This document shows, piece by piece, positions 11,418 through 23,500 of a DNA stretch of 64,000 nucleotides; the first letter of the stretch is position 1, and the number at the start of each line of letters is the position of its first letter. The DNA is from Bedellia somnulentella. Taxonomy: Eukaryota; Arthropoda; Insecta; Lepidoptera; Bedelliidae. The position numbers and the translations under genes are program-made. The notes under the pieces were generated by a model. The model saw nothing but the letters and a program-made list of their open reading frames with translations, did not search any database and was not told the origin of the DNA. The stretch is from NCBI GenBank assembly GCA_963576735.1, contig OY755186.1, forward strand, positions 12,573,970 to 12,637,969, in the 5' to 3' direction.

Positions 11418-12571
11418 CTAGCTTACGCTATCGACGGTATAACTGACGAAGGACAGCGGTAATAGAGCGGAGAGTTTGGTGCATAGCACTTTGTCGAGCG
11501 GAGGTTTCCCGAGGTAGATGTCGATGTCGCCGTGCGAGGCGCGGAACTCGCTGAGCGCCTGCCGACACACGCCGCAGGGCGCGGTGAAGGAGCCGCTCTG
11601 GTAGGCGACCACCGCGGCGGCGCGCAGCTGGCGGTACCCATCGTTCACCGCTTTGGACAACGCGGCCCTCTCGGCGCAAATCGACGGACTCAAAGCCGCA
11701 TTCTCGAAATTGCTGCCCGTGTACACTTTGGATTCCTTCTCGGTCAGAAGAGCCGCTCCGACTGAGAAATTCGAATAAGGACAGTAGGCTTTTTCTCGCG
11801 CTTTAACTGCATGTCTGAGTAAATCCTTCACCGGTTCGCCTGCAATTGAAATAATGGTTGAAAACAATAGTCGAGATACTAAAAATACAATATACGCTGA
11901 GTGTTATTTTTTTTTATCTGAAGATTAATATTTCATGGAATACAAATAGTTATATTTTATTTTATTAATATTTTTAATTCGTTTAATAATGGCTAAAGCC
12001 ACGGAAGATCTGAACAAGTAAATATTTTGAAAAAGTAAACTAAAATCTCCAGTGCACAGAATCACCTTAACATCAGAGATTCAAGTGATTCGGCTCGTAA
12101 TATTCCATCAAATGGAAACAATCTTACAAATCCGGACCGTGAGGCGATTACTATATAAGTAGACCACGCAGGCGAAAGACGCACAGGCAGTCAAAAAATA
12201 CATTCTTTATCAATATTTATTACGTACACTAATGATGCGATGATCCTAAGAGTTATTGTCAATGAAGATTATTTACATAAGAAAGCATTCAATGTCATCG
12301 ATAATAAATGATAACATTGAATCCACTTTCTTACATTTCGTCGTAATCTTGAAAAAGGAAAACAACTTCTTGCTTTAGAAATAACTAGGACAGGGTTAAC
12401 CAAAATAGACACTAAACGCATTAACTTTTTATGAGCCAACAGCTGCCTACAGCTTACTAAATAGCTGGAAGCCTAAGTAAAACTTAGCGTTGTGGAATAA
12501 AACACATTATTTAAATAAAACATAACAAACTTACTCAAAGTTTCGAAGTCTACAACTGGAAATGGATCCAT
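11418..12571 (-). CDS. CDA: Cytidine deaminase, two exons
   Basis: Zinc-dependent deaminase of the pyrimidine salvage pathway, converting cytidine or deoxycytidine to the uridine form. The main exon is 11418-11839. Its 5' edge is a splice acceptor (ATTGCAG|GC), and a fitting first exon of 37 bp lies at 12535-12571 (ATG at 12571, donor A|GTAAGT). Joined phase is correct and gives 152 residues, a normal length for the short tetrameric class. Zinc ligands and the catalytic Glu are intact: Cys67-Ala-Glu69 and Cys101-x-x-Cys104. The segment AYCPYSNFSVGAAL is typical of the family. The gene is convergent with TOR copy 1, the stop codons being 102 bp apart; AATAAA lies on the - strand near 11370. 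A + strand match to the active frame was not found, so this is the only reading. Confidence 0.93.
12278..12333. other. Short imperfect hairpin in the CDA intron
   Basis: TAAGAAAG and ATTCAATGT pair with ACATTGAAT and CTTTCTTA across a short loop with one- to three-base bulges. It has the size of a small hairpin RNA, but nothing else supports transcription. Confidence 0.4.
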
Positions 12572-13206
12572 AGGCGTCTAGAATTATTGTTTTCGTTGCT
12601 AGTTATTTATAAATATTGAGCGAGTAAGCGCGCGGCTGTGGCAGCGGTCAGCGCCCGACTGATTAAAGTAATTGATCGATCGTTGATGATTAGATAGGTA
12701 TTTCGTCGGCGGCACTCAGTTTCCCACATTGTTTCGTATGTAATTATTTACTCTCAATAAGCTCTTCTAAAAAGGAATAAATAAATCATCGGATACACAA
12801 CACTTGTTCCCATCAGGTTAGGCAGAGAATTTAAATTGGCACTTTGAGGGGTCTTGCTTAACCGATCTATTGCAGTTCCTTATCATACACAAATCTTCTC
12901 ATGTACATACCCTTCTAGATTGCTCACGCAATCTAGTTATCTTATGCAGTGGTCTATTGGTTCTGGAAGCTGGGTTTTATGACTCTGACAAACAACTTTT
13001 TTTCTGAAAGTTTTCAACCTCTCCAGTTTACAAAAAAAAATACTATGGACATAGGATAGTCCATAGCTATAGGAGAAGTGAAAATCTATAGGAATTTACA
13101 AAAAATATTATTAATAATCATATTTGCATGAATGCATGTATTGTCATATACAACAAAGATACATGAAAGTTAGTAAAAAGATTCTTCGACTTTGTATTCT
13201 AGTAAA
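12572..13206. other. Region upstream of CDA, no gene seen
   Basis: Contains a modestly GC-rich patch (12615-12720), which could be the CDA promoter, then AT-rich sequence without a recognised repeat. Confidence 0.5.
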
Positions 13207-13400
13207 GCTGTGTAGTGTCGACCTAGAATAACACTAACCCGCGGGAGCCGTAAGAGTCGACTTACGGTTTTAGGGCTTTTTAACTGGTTCTTGAGCTATG
13301 TGCCTGGAGACGCATCACCAATAATCTTATCCCAGATTAACTTCCAAAAGTGACTGAGGATTTTCTAATTCTGAAGCTCTGGCTACTCTTTTTTGGGATT
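13207..13400 (+). mobile_element. SINE-like repeat family B, degraded copy
   Basis: Shows the family landmarks in order: GTGTAGTGTCGACCTAGAATA near the start, ACGCATCACCAATAATC in the middle, and CCAAAAGTGACTGAGGA then AGCTCTGGCTAC near the end. The same landmarks recur at least seven times in TOR copy 2 introns. Confidence 0.7.
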
Positions 13401-13424
13401 AGAGCTACATCCGCTTTAGAATAG

Positions 13425-13600
13425 AATAGAATTACTCTTTATTGCACATCAAACACAAATTTACAAAAGAAATTATCATACAGTTTACAATGAGGTACAA
13501 TTGGCGGTCTTATCGCCAAAAGCGATCTCTTCCAGACAACCCTAGGAAGGTGAGATCGGTAAATTAGTTCTCTGGGTAGATGCACAAAACAAGCTTACTT
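13425..13600 (-). mobile_element. LINE-tail-like repeat
   Basis: An AGAAT-rich simple tail followed by TACTCTTTATTGCAC and a body with GCGATCTCTTCCAGACAACC. From memory this resembles the 3' end of common lepidopteran non-LTR elements in reverse orientation; no coding part is attached. Confidence 0.5.
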
Positions 13601-13652
13601 TAAGACTAACTTATTTAATTGAAATAATAACATAAATATTACTTATCTATCT

Positions 13653-14567
13653 TCTATACTTGTAATAAATCTGTAGAGAGGTCAATTCTGTACATTAAAT
13701 ATATTTTCAAAATAACTATCAGGGGGTGATTAGTGATCGATACTGATGCCAAAAATGAAATCATAAAAATTTTTGTCTGTCTGTCGGTTTGTATGTTGTT
13801 TATGGAAACAAAAACTACTCGACGGATTTTGACAAAACTTGGTAGAATTATTCTTCATACTCCTGGGCAGGTTATAGTGTACTTTTTAGCAAAGTAGTGA
13901 AGGGGAATTTTGGGAAAACGGGGGAAGTTACTCCATTTTTTTTAAGCTTTCGTCGCGTGTGCAGCCTTAATGGTTACAGTTACATAGAAATCATGTATCA
14001 CGGAAATATTCTACATAAAATTGTCTAAAAAATATCCTTCAACAGCATATGTCTATCTTTTATGGTTGACTTATAATAACACGTGTAACTCCTGATAGCT
14101 TAGCAGTTTGGAGCATCCTGATTATATTTGTTTACTCTTACGTTTATAGTTCTCTCATTCATCTCACATTTAAAAAAGTTTACATTATTACCTATTCAAT
14201 AAAAAAAGAATCATAGAAATCGGTATAGACACACCAAATTAATACATGAAATAAGCCATCGCGTCCTGTCGTCGCACGTGAATACTGAATCATGCTGAAT
14301 TACTTTTTAGTAATGGTTGCGCGGGCAAAAGATAGCCGTGAGTATATATATGATGTATGCAAAGTTTGTAACTCTGATTGTTTGTTTGCATGGGTTTATT
14401 TTCGGAGATACTGACATTTTTCTGATAAGCGCTTTTACAATCACAAAGCTAAACTGTTCAGGAGTGCTATAAGTGGCGCTAAATTTCACAAAGGTTGAGC
14501 AGCGATTGAAGAAACCTCAGATATTTTAAAACTACGCTACCCGTGCGAAGCTGGGCCGATCCACTAG
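13653..14567 (+). mobile_element. Non-autonomous Helitron, copy 1
   Basis: Begins TCTATACTTG and ends CTAG followed by T, with the lepidopteran Helitron-type 3' segment CCCGTGCGAAGCTGGG. It shares most of its body with the copy at 55858-56839. It has only two GTCT units where the other has a long run. No Rep/helicase frame is present. Confidence 0.8.
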
Positions 14568-14684
14568 TACAAAATAATATTCATATCTAACGAATATACA
14601 TATCTACATACATAAATACCTAAATAAAATATACATATACTTTTAGAAATATAATTAATACATATAATTTAAAAAGCAACGGCA

Positions 14685-15690
14685 TTACAGCGCTTCAGTG
14701 AGATAGTGTTGTTTCACCAGATCCTTGGACACATTAAGTGAGTTAAATTGGTAGAATGGGGGGGGGGGGATAGTTAATTGAAGATTATGGTCTGAACGTA
14801 AATTAAGGTTATGGGAAGAAGAGAGGAATTGAAAACGTTCTTTTAGATAGAAAGGGGTGGCAGGATTGAACAAGATAGAGTAAAGAAGAGACAAAGTATG
14901 CGCATTTCGGCGGAGGCGAATAGGAAGCCACTTAAGTATAGAACGATAAACAGACACGTGATCATACTTACGCAATCCAAAAACAAACCTGATGCATAAG
15001 TTTTGGAGACTAGAGCGTCTCCAAAACTTAAGCAGTTTATTTAGTTGTTCTTCCGTCAAATTAAGATAACAGGTATTAGCGTAATCCAAAATTGGAAGGA
15101 GTAGAGATTGAGCTAACGCAGTTTTGGTAACATAACATAACATAAACGTTCACGCCGAATATCCCCGAAGGCGTTGGCAGAGGTACTAATACTTCTGAAC
15201 ATCACGTGATTTTGTCACCTGGTGTTCAGAGCACCCACGTTTTGCATGGACAGTGTACTCACGTGATAGGGGGCAGGCCTATCGCCTATTTTGGTAACAG
15301 TAGGTAGAAAATTAAGCAGTCTCCTGAGGGAGCCCGCTGACGCAAACAGCCTTCGGCTTACCAATTCTAATTGGGGTACCCAAGATAAATTGCAATGCAA
15401 TCGATCATAATGCCTAAGTTCCTTACCACGGGGCTAAAAGGGATTGATGTTCCGTCAAATAACACAGGTGGCAGTGATTTGTAATCAATCCTAGAAATCA
15501 TTCGACTACAATCAAGCACTACCGACTATTATTTGTGATTTATTTGGATTGACTGCTAGCCGATATGCCTCACTCCATCGCAAAATGCGCTCCAGATCAC
15601 CATTAATCAGGCCAATGGACATATTCAATTGATCAAGATTTGCTTGTGTGATCAAAATTTGAAGATCATCTGCATAAAATCTGCATCTTT
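14685..15690 (-). pseudogene. Non-LTR retrotransposon reverse-transcriptase fragment
   Basis: On the - strand, sequence near 15610-15680 encodes a YADD catalytic motif followed by LERILRWSEAYRLAVNP-like text. After a SINE interruption the frame continues (14685-15121) with the typical C-terminal RT portion, including LPILDYAN, IRFVFGLRKYDHVS and LKWLPIRLRRN. This resembles jockey/CR1-type elements. Only the end of the RT remains: endonuclease, Gag-like ORF and the fingers region are absent, and a run of ten G lies near 14761. Dead fragment. Confidence 0.85.
15133..15288 (-). mobile_element. 5'-truncated SINE (family A) inside the LINE fragment
   Basis: The SINE body ends in a (TTATG)n tail on the - strand and lacks its tRNA head. 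It is flanked by an 11-bp target duplication, TTTTGGTAACA, at 15122-15132 and 15289-15299. Removing it restores the reading of the surrounding RT fragment, so the SINE is younger than the LINE. Confidence 0.85.
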
Positions 15691-16558
15691 ATATGATAAA
15701 CAACAAAAAATATCTGTTTCTATCTGTATTACGTCATACATCTATGTCTGAATCTATTAAAATAGGTAATTAAATGATTTGGGGCCTAAATGTATAGATT
15801 TCGATTATATTTAAGTATCATTATAAAGATATATTTCAAAGCTAAAATTATAAGTATCATGTAAAAATATTTTGAGTTTTTTTATGGACCTATGTGTAAC
15901 GTCGGATCCCATATCATCATCTTATTCATAGGCTTCCCGTACTTAACCCACTATTTATATTTTTATTTTTAAGTGAAACAATTACAAGATGAAGTAAAAA
16001 AAGTTAGAAAGAAATGTCATGTTATATGATTTGTAATGTCCTATCTTGAGTCACTCAAGCACGCGTCCATCATTAAGTTACGAAAACGCAGCAACATGTG
16101 ATGTGATTATAATAATGATTAACTGATTCGAGTATGATTAGGCCCTGCGATAATAAAGATAACACCCGATCTAAAAACAAATACTACTGATGTATTTAAC
16201 AGCTTCTCACATGCAATATTATAGTCGAAGGAGCGGAAGAGTTATCCATATTCAGCGTATACAAAACATTTATTTTTTTCTATATAGGATAGGTTCTTTT
16301 TGTAATTATACATACAAAGATATAGATGGTTTGGGCACAAAGGATGGATAAAAAGAAATTCATGGTCATGGCGGACACATTAAGATTAAAAAAAGAATGT
16401 GCTAAAAACGGTAGGCACGAGAAGTGTGAACAATAAAAAGGCATGTATGATTAATTTAAATGAAGCTTAAGACGTTTGTCAGGATCGTACAAAGTACCTA
16501 TTACCTGATAGTCTGTCTCTCCCAATTGTAATGAATGGCCTGAATATACACATAAACG
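15691..16558. other. AT-rich stretch, nothing recognised
   Basis: No gene or named repeat seen apart from short low-complexity runs. Confidence 0.5.
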
Positions 16559-16815
16559 ACCGTGATAGCTCAGTGGGTAGACCGCTTATCGTGCAGACGA
16601 TGACGGATCAAATCCCGGGTCGCACCTACACCATTTGTCTTTTCTACAGTCAAATGTGTGGTTAATTTATCGTGGTTGTTAACGGTGAGGGAAAACATCG
16701 TGAGGAAACCCACATGGCTAAGTGGTACTTAGTCATGTGGCAGTGTATTTGTACAACATGGCTATAGGCCTGCCTCTTATCATATGAGTACACTGTTCAA
16801 GCAAAACGTGGGTGG
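16559..16815 (+). mobile_element. tRNA-headed SINE (family A)
   Basis: Head CGTGATAGCTCAGTGGGTAG with a B-box-like ATCAAATCCCGGG, then the body ending near CAAGCAAAACGTGGGTGGG. It is the best-preserved full-length copy in the window and lies about 130 bp left of the Polinton. Confidence 0.8.
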
Positions 16816-16947
16816 GTCGTTCCGCCAGTTCGTTAAATTTGATTCAATTTTAAAAAATAAAAAATAATGTAAGTTTCTGAAGTTTTTATCTTTTACTATT
16901 GTTTAGCTTCAATATAGCTACGAAACTGTGCGAAAGGCACTTGTGTA

Positions 16948-17139
16948 AGTAGGTAAAGATTGGGGAGTCTAGATCAATTCACCCTCGCTTCGCTCGAGTG
17001 AATTGATCTAGTCCTCCCCAATCTCTCATTGCTTTTCATCAAAATTATATTTATTTCTGAATTTATATTTGCAGATCGGTCAACTTTTTGCAGAACAATT
17101 CAAATCTATGTAGTCCCTCTAATCTTTAAGTGCCTTCTT
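16948..17139 (+). repeat. Polinton left terminal inverted repeat with hairpin
   Basis: Matches the reverse complement of 32221-32412. Bases 16957-17024 form a near-perfect hairpin: AGATTGGGGAG and CTAGATCAATTCAC pair with their complements around a loop containing TCGCTTCGCTCG. Confidence 0.93.
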
Positions 17140-19187
17140 TTCAACCAAATGTATTTGTGTATTTTATCTGTTATTTAATTTCAACTATCATTTTTTTCGC
17201 ATTCTACAGATGTATTCATTTGATTTTTCTGTAAAATTTCACATTTTTATTTGAAAATAGCAAAATCGTACTGCCTGATTATCCCTGCAGCTTGCGCTAT
17301 AGTTTTTATTTGATTTAGGATGGCGCTCACTGCAGGGATAAAATTGAATTTTATTATTCTTAATCAATTTTACTATATTATTAATCTCGTAATGTGGAAG
17401 ATATTGCAAAGTTCATATTATATATTTTCACAACAAATTTGTTTAGAGTACTTATTTGATAGAATTATTCACAACATTTATTTTTTTATAATATAACATA
17501 GTTTAAATCATCGTCATCGCATCTCATAAATTTTATATTAATTTCGTATCTTAGTGGGTTCTGAGTCATCGCATTGAAGAAAGTTTATCACATTTGTGTT
17601 ATATACTAATAGAAAAGAAAATGTTAATACCACGATGTAGATGTTTTGGCTATAATTTGGTATGTTTTCATCTATAACCTGATAATAATAGCTTAAAATA
17701 ATAATTCTGACATTTTCAATATTTAATGAGTAAATTTTTCTTTGAGATATCACTTTAACATGATGAAATTAATCAACTTTTGTTGTAACTATGACTATGT
17801 TATTATTCGCGCCATCTAGTGAGCGCTAGCGTAAAACACATTTAGAGACTGATAACTAAATATATCGGACTTAATTAATATCATCAAATTTGAAGTGGAT
17901 TTTTAATTCGTTTAATTTCATCATAACTTACTTCATATGATTAAATACAAATATGATAGAAACAAAGATGAAACAATGTTACGAAACACTAAAAACATAT
18001 CATTAATTGCGACATCTATTCAAACCTTTCGGTACTTAATAAATAATTAATAAATAGTAAGTAAAATGTGATCTTTAACCTGTTTGAAATTGTTACATTC
18101 GATTCGTCATAAGATGGCACTTACAATGCAGAAAAAAATACTTTTTTAGGATGTAAATAGTAATTAATGATAGTATGCGAATACATACAAGCATACTTTT
18201 ATTGGAGTATAGTTAAAATATTTGTTAACCCATATGACCGAAATAATTATAAAGGTTTCGTTTTTGGAGTAGACTCTATTAGTTTCTATCTTTACCTGAT
18301 TTCAAAAATTTTGATGCGATATTTAGCATAGTATTTGTCAGACTTAAGAGTAAACTTAAGTTATATAAACTTACACTAAAATGGAAGATTCGCACGTTTA
18401 CACGTAAAAGTATGTATGTAATTTCGTTCGAAATTTCGTTAGGCTGAACCGATTTAGCTACGGTTTTCTCTTTTTAAACGATTTATAAAAAGTGATTCAT
18501 AATTAATTTTTTGCTCAAAATTTTACATATCACAACATATAAATACGTTAACGGAGAGATTTATTTAAGTATAATTACGAGTTTAGATAAAGGGAAATAG
18601 TTCTTGTTATTCTTTCTTAAGCAATGGTTATATAACATGACAATTTAGATTCAAAATTAATGACTTAATTTATTTTTATCATAGTTCTTTTCCAACAAAA
18701 ATAATAATATGTCAGCATAAGTACAAAGCGATTCCTTTTTTGATTCATGTATCATATCTCAACTGTTTTGCTGTATCAGCAGTAAATATTGAAACACTAA
18801 GACGTGTACACATTCACTCTATTGTGATCAACTTAAAAATGTGCCTTATGCATAGATCAATTAAGGAACTTTTTTATATAAACGGTTCTGTTTTGAATCG
18901 ATGCATTTTGATTTTTTCTACATTGTGGAGTTGTCTTTACAATCGCTGAATATAAATACTGGATTGGGGGGCTTAATTGCTCCATTTCTGCTCGCTATAC
19001 ATCTAAGCGATCGTAGTGCTCTCCTATTTTGTTTTATCTGTGACGTGTGGTGCAACAAGAAAATTTCACAAGTATGTAAGTATTACTTTATTTTATTTTT
19101 TATTTGAATTTTGGAACTTGCTCCATACGCATCTTGCTTCACATCTTTATTTCATAAATAAAGGAGTATCGGTTATTTTTCTATTTT
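17140..19187. other. Polinton left non-coding region
   Basis: About 2 kb without a convincing open frame. It holds a 12-bp inverted pair TTATCCCTGCAG/CTGCAGGGATAA near 17279-17342 and long AT-rich stretches. The short frames here look random. Confidence 0.6.
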
Positions 19188-20142
19188 ATGGACAAGTGTA
19201 ATTTATTCGGCGATCGATAGTCTCTGCCTACCCCAATGGTGCGGAACTAATAGTGCAAGTACATGTATGTAATTTATTTGATGAAATTTCATAATAAACT
19301 TGTTTATTTCAGGTGTTCATTAAATCCTTTCTGGGCCGAAGAAGACGTAGCTAGCGGTAGCGGCATTGCGGCACTCGCACCACTGACAGCACAGCCCAAG
19401 AAAACCAACTCTGGTGCGGCGGAGGGCAAAAAGAAACGCACCTACAGCCGCAAGAAGCCCGAAGCGACAGCAATATCATCGCCATCACCGGCAGTCGCCG
19501 TCGCTTCTGCACTGTTACCAGAGCGGGAGCTGTTTCTCAGCTCCAGTTCCGAAAGCGAACGTGAAGAAGCTCCGCCCGTAAAAACAAAAAAGAGATCGGA
19601 GGTAAGTTCTTATTTGCTTATTCTTTTTTGAGGACCAATGAGGAGGTGAAGTTGTAGTTATATAACAAACAACTAAATTATAATAAATCGCTGCATAATT
19701 AACATTATCCCTACTCAATCATACTACAAAAACATCAAATAAATTAAATTCCTTTATTTTAGGTTATTATCAAAGATTATTTTCGCGATTTTCCTGTACA
19801 AATACTGATAAGATTATTAATAATTTTCAGCCCGAGCCGAAACGAGAGCCAGTGCGTGCGGTGCCGTTGCGCAGTTGGCTGAGTCAGCGTGTCGCAGGCG
19901 GCTACACGACTCAATCCGACCCTGTCAAAGTAGGAGAGTACTTTGTTGAAATAAAAGTGTACCAGACGCGGGAGGTAGAAAAAATTGCTGCCAATGAGCG
20001 CTGGAAACATTCATTGTTAACATTGAAACTCGGAACCGACACCGATACGCGCTTTTGGAAAGCGCTTAATACTGCTGTCATAGCAGGCAGGGACGAATTT
20101 AAACACGTCCAACCTGTATTATACGCAAGTAATGTGTTTTGA
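19188..20142 (+). CDS. Unrecognised spliced, GC-rich gene inside the Polinton
   Basis: Two clear exons: 19313-19601 (acceptor TTTATTTCAG, donor G|GTAAGT) and 19831-20142 (acceptor TAATTTTCAG, stop at 20142), joined in phase. A tiny first exon at 19188-19195 (ATG, weak donor AA|GTGTAA) would fit the phase but is only a guess. Exon 2 is low-complexity, with basic KKKRTYSRKK and an acidic serine stretch, like a disordered nuclear protein. Exon 3 encodes a compact, charged segment with PLRSWLSQRV, WKHSLLTLKLG and FWKALNTAV. I do not recognise the family. GC content is far above the rest of the Polinton and codon use looks host-like, so I infer a captured host gene or fragment. It is upstream of and co-directional with the polymerase. 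Confidence 0.6.
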
Positions 20143-20570
20143 AGTCATAACTGTTTTAGTTCGTATTCCATAATTAGATCCTGTCTTCATTATTTTAATC
20201 TCTTTTATTTTCTTAACAAATGGTGGGCAGCAATTTATTTTACATCTCGACGACCTACTAATAAATTCGTAATATGTTAATTATAAGTTGTATTTTAAAC
20301 AATTATTAATCAATATATAATCTCGACTACCTACTAAGAAATTCATAATATATATTAATTATAAGTTGTAATTTAAGTTATTATTATTAATCAATATAAT
20401 ATAATCTGATACAATTTAATTTGGTTAATTATTTCAATTATATTTACTTCCTTCTATTTCATAATTTGAATAAGCAATATTTCATAAATCTCGTACTGCT
20501 TAACGTTACTATATATTTATCACAAGCAATAAAATTGACATAGGTAGGTAATAATTTTTAAAATAGAATA
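20143..20570. other. Spacer before the polymerase gene
   Basis: Very AT-rich. It includes a partly duplicated stretch (CTCGAC(T/G)ACCTACTAA and TTATAAGTTGTA(T/A)TTTAA occur twice between 20240 and 20390). No gene seen. Confidence 0.55.
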
Positions 20571-23500
20571 ATGTTTTTTTGTAAAGATTGCAACTTTTTT
20601 GTGCCCAAACTTTCATCACACAAAAAATCTAATATTCATAAGTCCAATTGCTTACTTCGTTCTAAATTTGAGAATGTTCAATTAATAGCAACAGCTTTTC
20701 AAGGCAGGATTGCTAGTTACAAGGTTAACCCCATTTCAGCAGCAACAAATACTCCTGAATATTTTCTATCACAGTTTGCTAACACAGTTTGTGAAATTAT
20801 AAAATTAAATCTTATGGAACATAAAACAATTAAAGTGAACTTAGAACTCTTCGCATCATATTATTTACCTAAGAATAATGAAAAGTCTTTGAAATCTTTT
20901 AATAGCAAGTATGAAGCAGTTTTTCAAAGTACTGATATTGTTTCTTTATACGCGCAGTTTACTGAAATACTTCTAACGAAAAGTTCTGAATTTGAACAGT
21001 CAGAATCAGGGTGGACTTTAGATTCCGTGCACCATTTAGAAATAAACATCAATAAATATAATCCTTTACGAGCTGGTTCGTACATTGCTTTACCGATGAA
21101 AATATCTAGTAAAAAAGCGTGTTTGAATATAAAGAATAATGACGATCGTTGTTTTTTGTGGTGTATAACAGCTCACATTTTTCCAACGAAAGACAACCCC
21201 AATCGAACGACTTCATATCCGCATTATTCGAATCTATATGATATATCTGGTATGGATTTTCCTCCCAGTGTTCAGAGTATAAAATTATTTGAGAAAAATA
21301 ATTCTCACATTAGTGTTAATGTTTACGGTGTAGAAAACGGTGAACAAATAATGGGTCCCTTATATAAAACCCCACGACGTAAACTCAATCATGTTAATTT
21401 GTTATATTTTAGCAATGGTGTTCAAAATCATTTCTGTTTAATAAAAGATTTTGAAAGACTTGTTCGCGACCAGTTGACTCAACACAAATGTAAAATATAC
21501 TTGTGTGATGAATGTTTTACTTATTTTAGTAGCGAGGAAAAATTGTTCGATCATGGTTGCTCAAGAATACGCACAATACTTCCCGATGAAAATACTAAAC
21601 TACAATTTTCTCATTATGAAAGAACTCAAAAAATTCCTATTGTCATTTATGGTGATTTTGAAAGTTTATTACGAGAATATTCAGATAAAAATAAAACTAA
21701 TAACGGTGAAAATGTGCAAATACATGAAGCTTCAGCCTTTGCTTATTACATATGTTGTAAATCGAGACCAGAACTTAATGATTATATTTCTTATCGTGGA
21801 CCAAATTGTGCGAAAAGATTTGTTGAATCAATTACGAATGATATAAAGCGTTTGTATCAATTATTAGAGGTATCGAGAATCATGGATGCTCTTTCTACAG
21901 ATGAAGAAATACAGCACAATAACGCTGATACTTGTCATATTTGCAAAACTAAGTTCAATAGTGAAGACATTATTGTAAAAGACCATGATCATTTCACTGG
22001 CAAGTACAGAGGTCCAGCCCATAGTTACTGCAATCTCAGCGCTAAGCAATGCAGTTTTATTCCAATAATATTTCATAACTTATCTGGTTACGATTGTCAT
22101 TTATTTATTAAAGAGCTATCTGAAACTTTCGGCGGAATTAATTTAATACCGCATTCTAAAGAAAAGTACATATCTTTCACGAAATTTGTGCCTATTGATA
22201 GAAAAAAATTCGGGCAATTAAAATTCATTGACTCGTTTAACTTTTTAAGTTCTGGTTTAGATCAGTTAGCTAAAACTTTATGCCCTAATGACTTCAAGAA
22301 TTTGCGAAAATTTTACCCGGACGATGTTTTTTTTAATTTAGTTTGTAAAAAAGGTATCTATTGCTATGATTATGTAGATAATTGGGAGAAATATTATGAA
22401 ACTCAGTTACCCGATCGGTCGTGCTTTTATAATAGACTCACCTCAACAAATATATCATCAGAAGATTACCAACATGCATTAAAAGTGTGGGAAACTTTCA
22501 GTATTCGGAATTTGGGAGAATATACTGATTTATATTTGAAATGTGATGTCCTAATACTGACTGACATTTTTGAGAAATTTAGAGAAATGAGTCTGTATTA
22601 TTATAATTTAGATCCATGTTATTACGTTTCTTCACCATCATTAAGTTGGGATGCTATGCTTTTTTATACCAAAATTGAATTAGATTTGATATCTAATGTA
22701 GATATGTATCAAATGATTGAAAGTGGAATAAGAGGGGGCCTTTCTCAATGCGCATTAAGGTATGCTCGGGCTAACAATAAGTATTTACCTCTTTATAATG
22801 AGCTAGAACCAAGTTCGTTTCTAATATATCTTGATTGTGTTAATTTATACGGATTTGCAATGATGCAAAAACTTCCCGTAAGTGATTTTAAATTTTTAAC
22901 AGCAGATGAGGTATCCGAGTTTGATATTAAAAAAGTAAAGATCAATGGAAATCTTGGTTATATTCTTGAAGTCGACTTGCATTATCCTGAGAGTATTCAT
23001 GATGCTCATCGTGATTTACCATTTGCTGCCGAAAAATTTTCCCAAGTTAAAGGTAAAACTCCAAAGCTTATTGCGAATCTATACAATAAATATCGATTTG
23101 TTATTCATTATGTTCATTTACTAGAATGTTTAAATAATGGGTTAACTCTTCTCAAGATTCATAGAGTTCTTTCTTTAAAACAAAGCAACTTTTTAGAGCC
23201 TTATATTACTCTAAACACTCGTCTTAGACAGAACGCTAAATCGGAATTCGAAAAAGACTTTTTTAAGAAACAGAATAATTCTATTTTTGGAAAAACAATA
23301 GAAAACAAAAGAAAGCAAGTGGATGTTAAGCTCGTCAATATATGGACTGATTTATTTAACACTACGAATAAAATGTGTGGTGCTGAAAAATACATAAGTG
23401 CTCCACAATTCAATAGTTTAACAATATTTTCAGAAAACTTAGTAGCGATTCAATTAAATAAGTCAAATGTGGTTTTGGATCGTCCTATTTACATAGGATT

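Noticed and set aside
12140..12200. TATA-like CTATATAAG with a downstream initiator in the CDA intron
   Set aside because: There is no open frame or exon after it on the + strand, so it is likely chance.
18740..19200. Three overlapping ~60-codon frames left of the Polinton cargo gene
   Set aside because: Low-complexity Phe/Leu/Tyr content and mutual overlap; no motif and no support beyond chance in AT-rich DNA.
21505..21846. 113-codon frame inside the polymerase gene
   Set aside because: It overlaps conserved exonuclease-region codons in another frame and is Met/Ile-rich as expected of a shadow.
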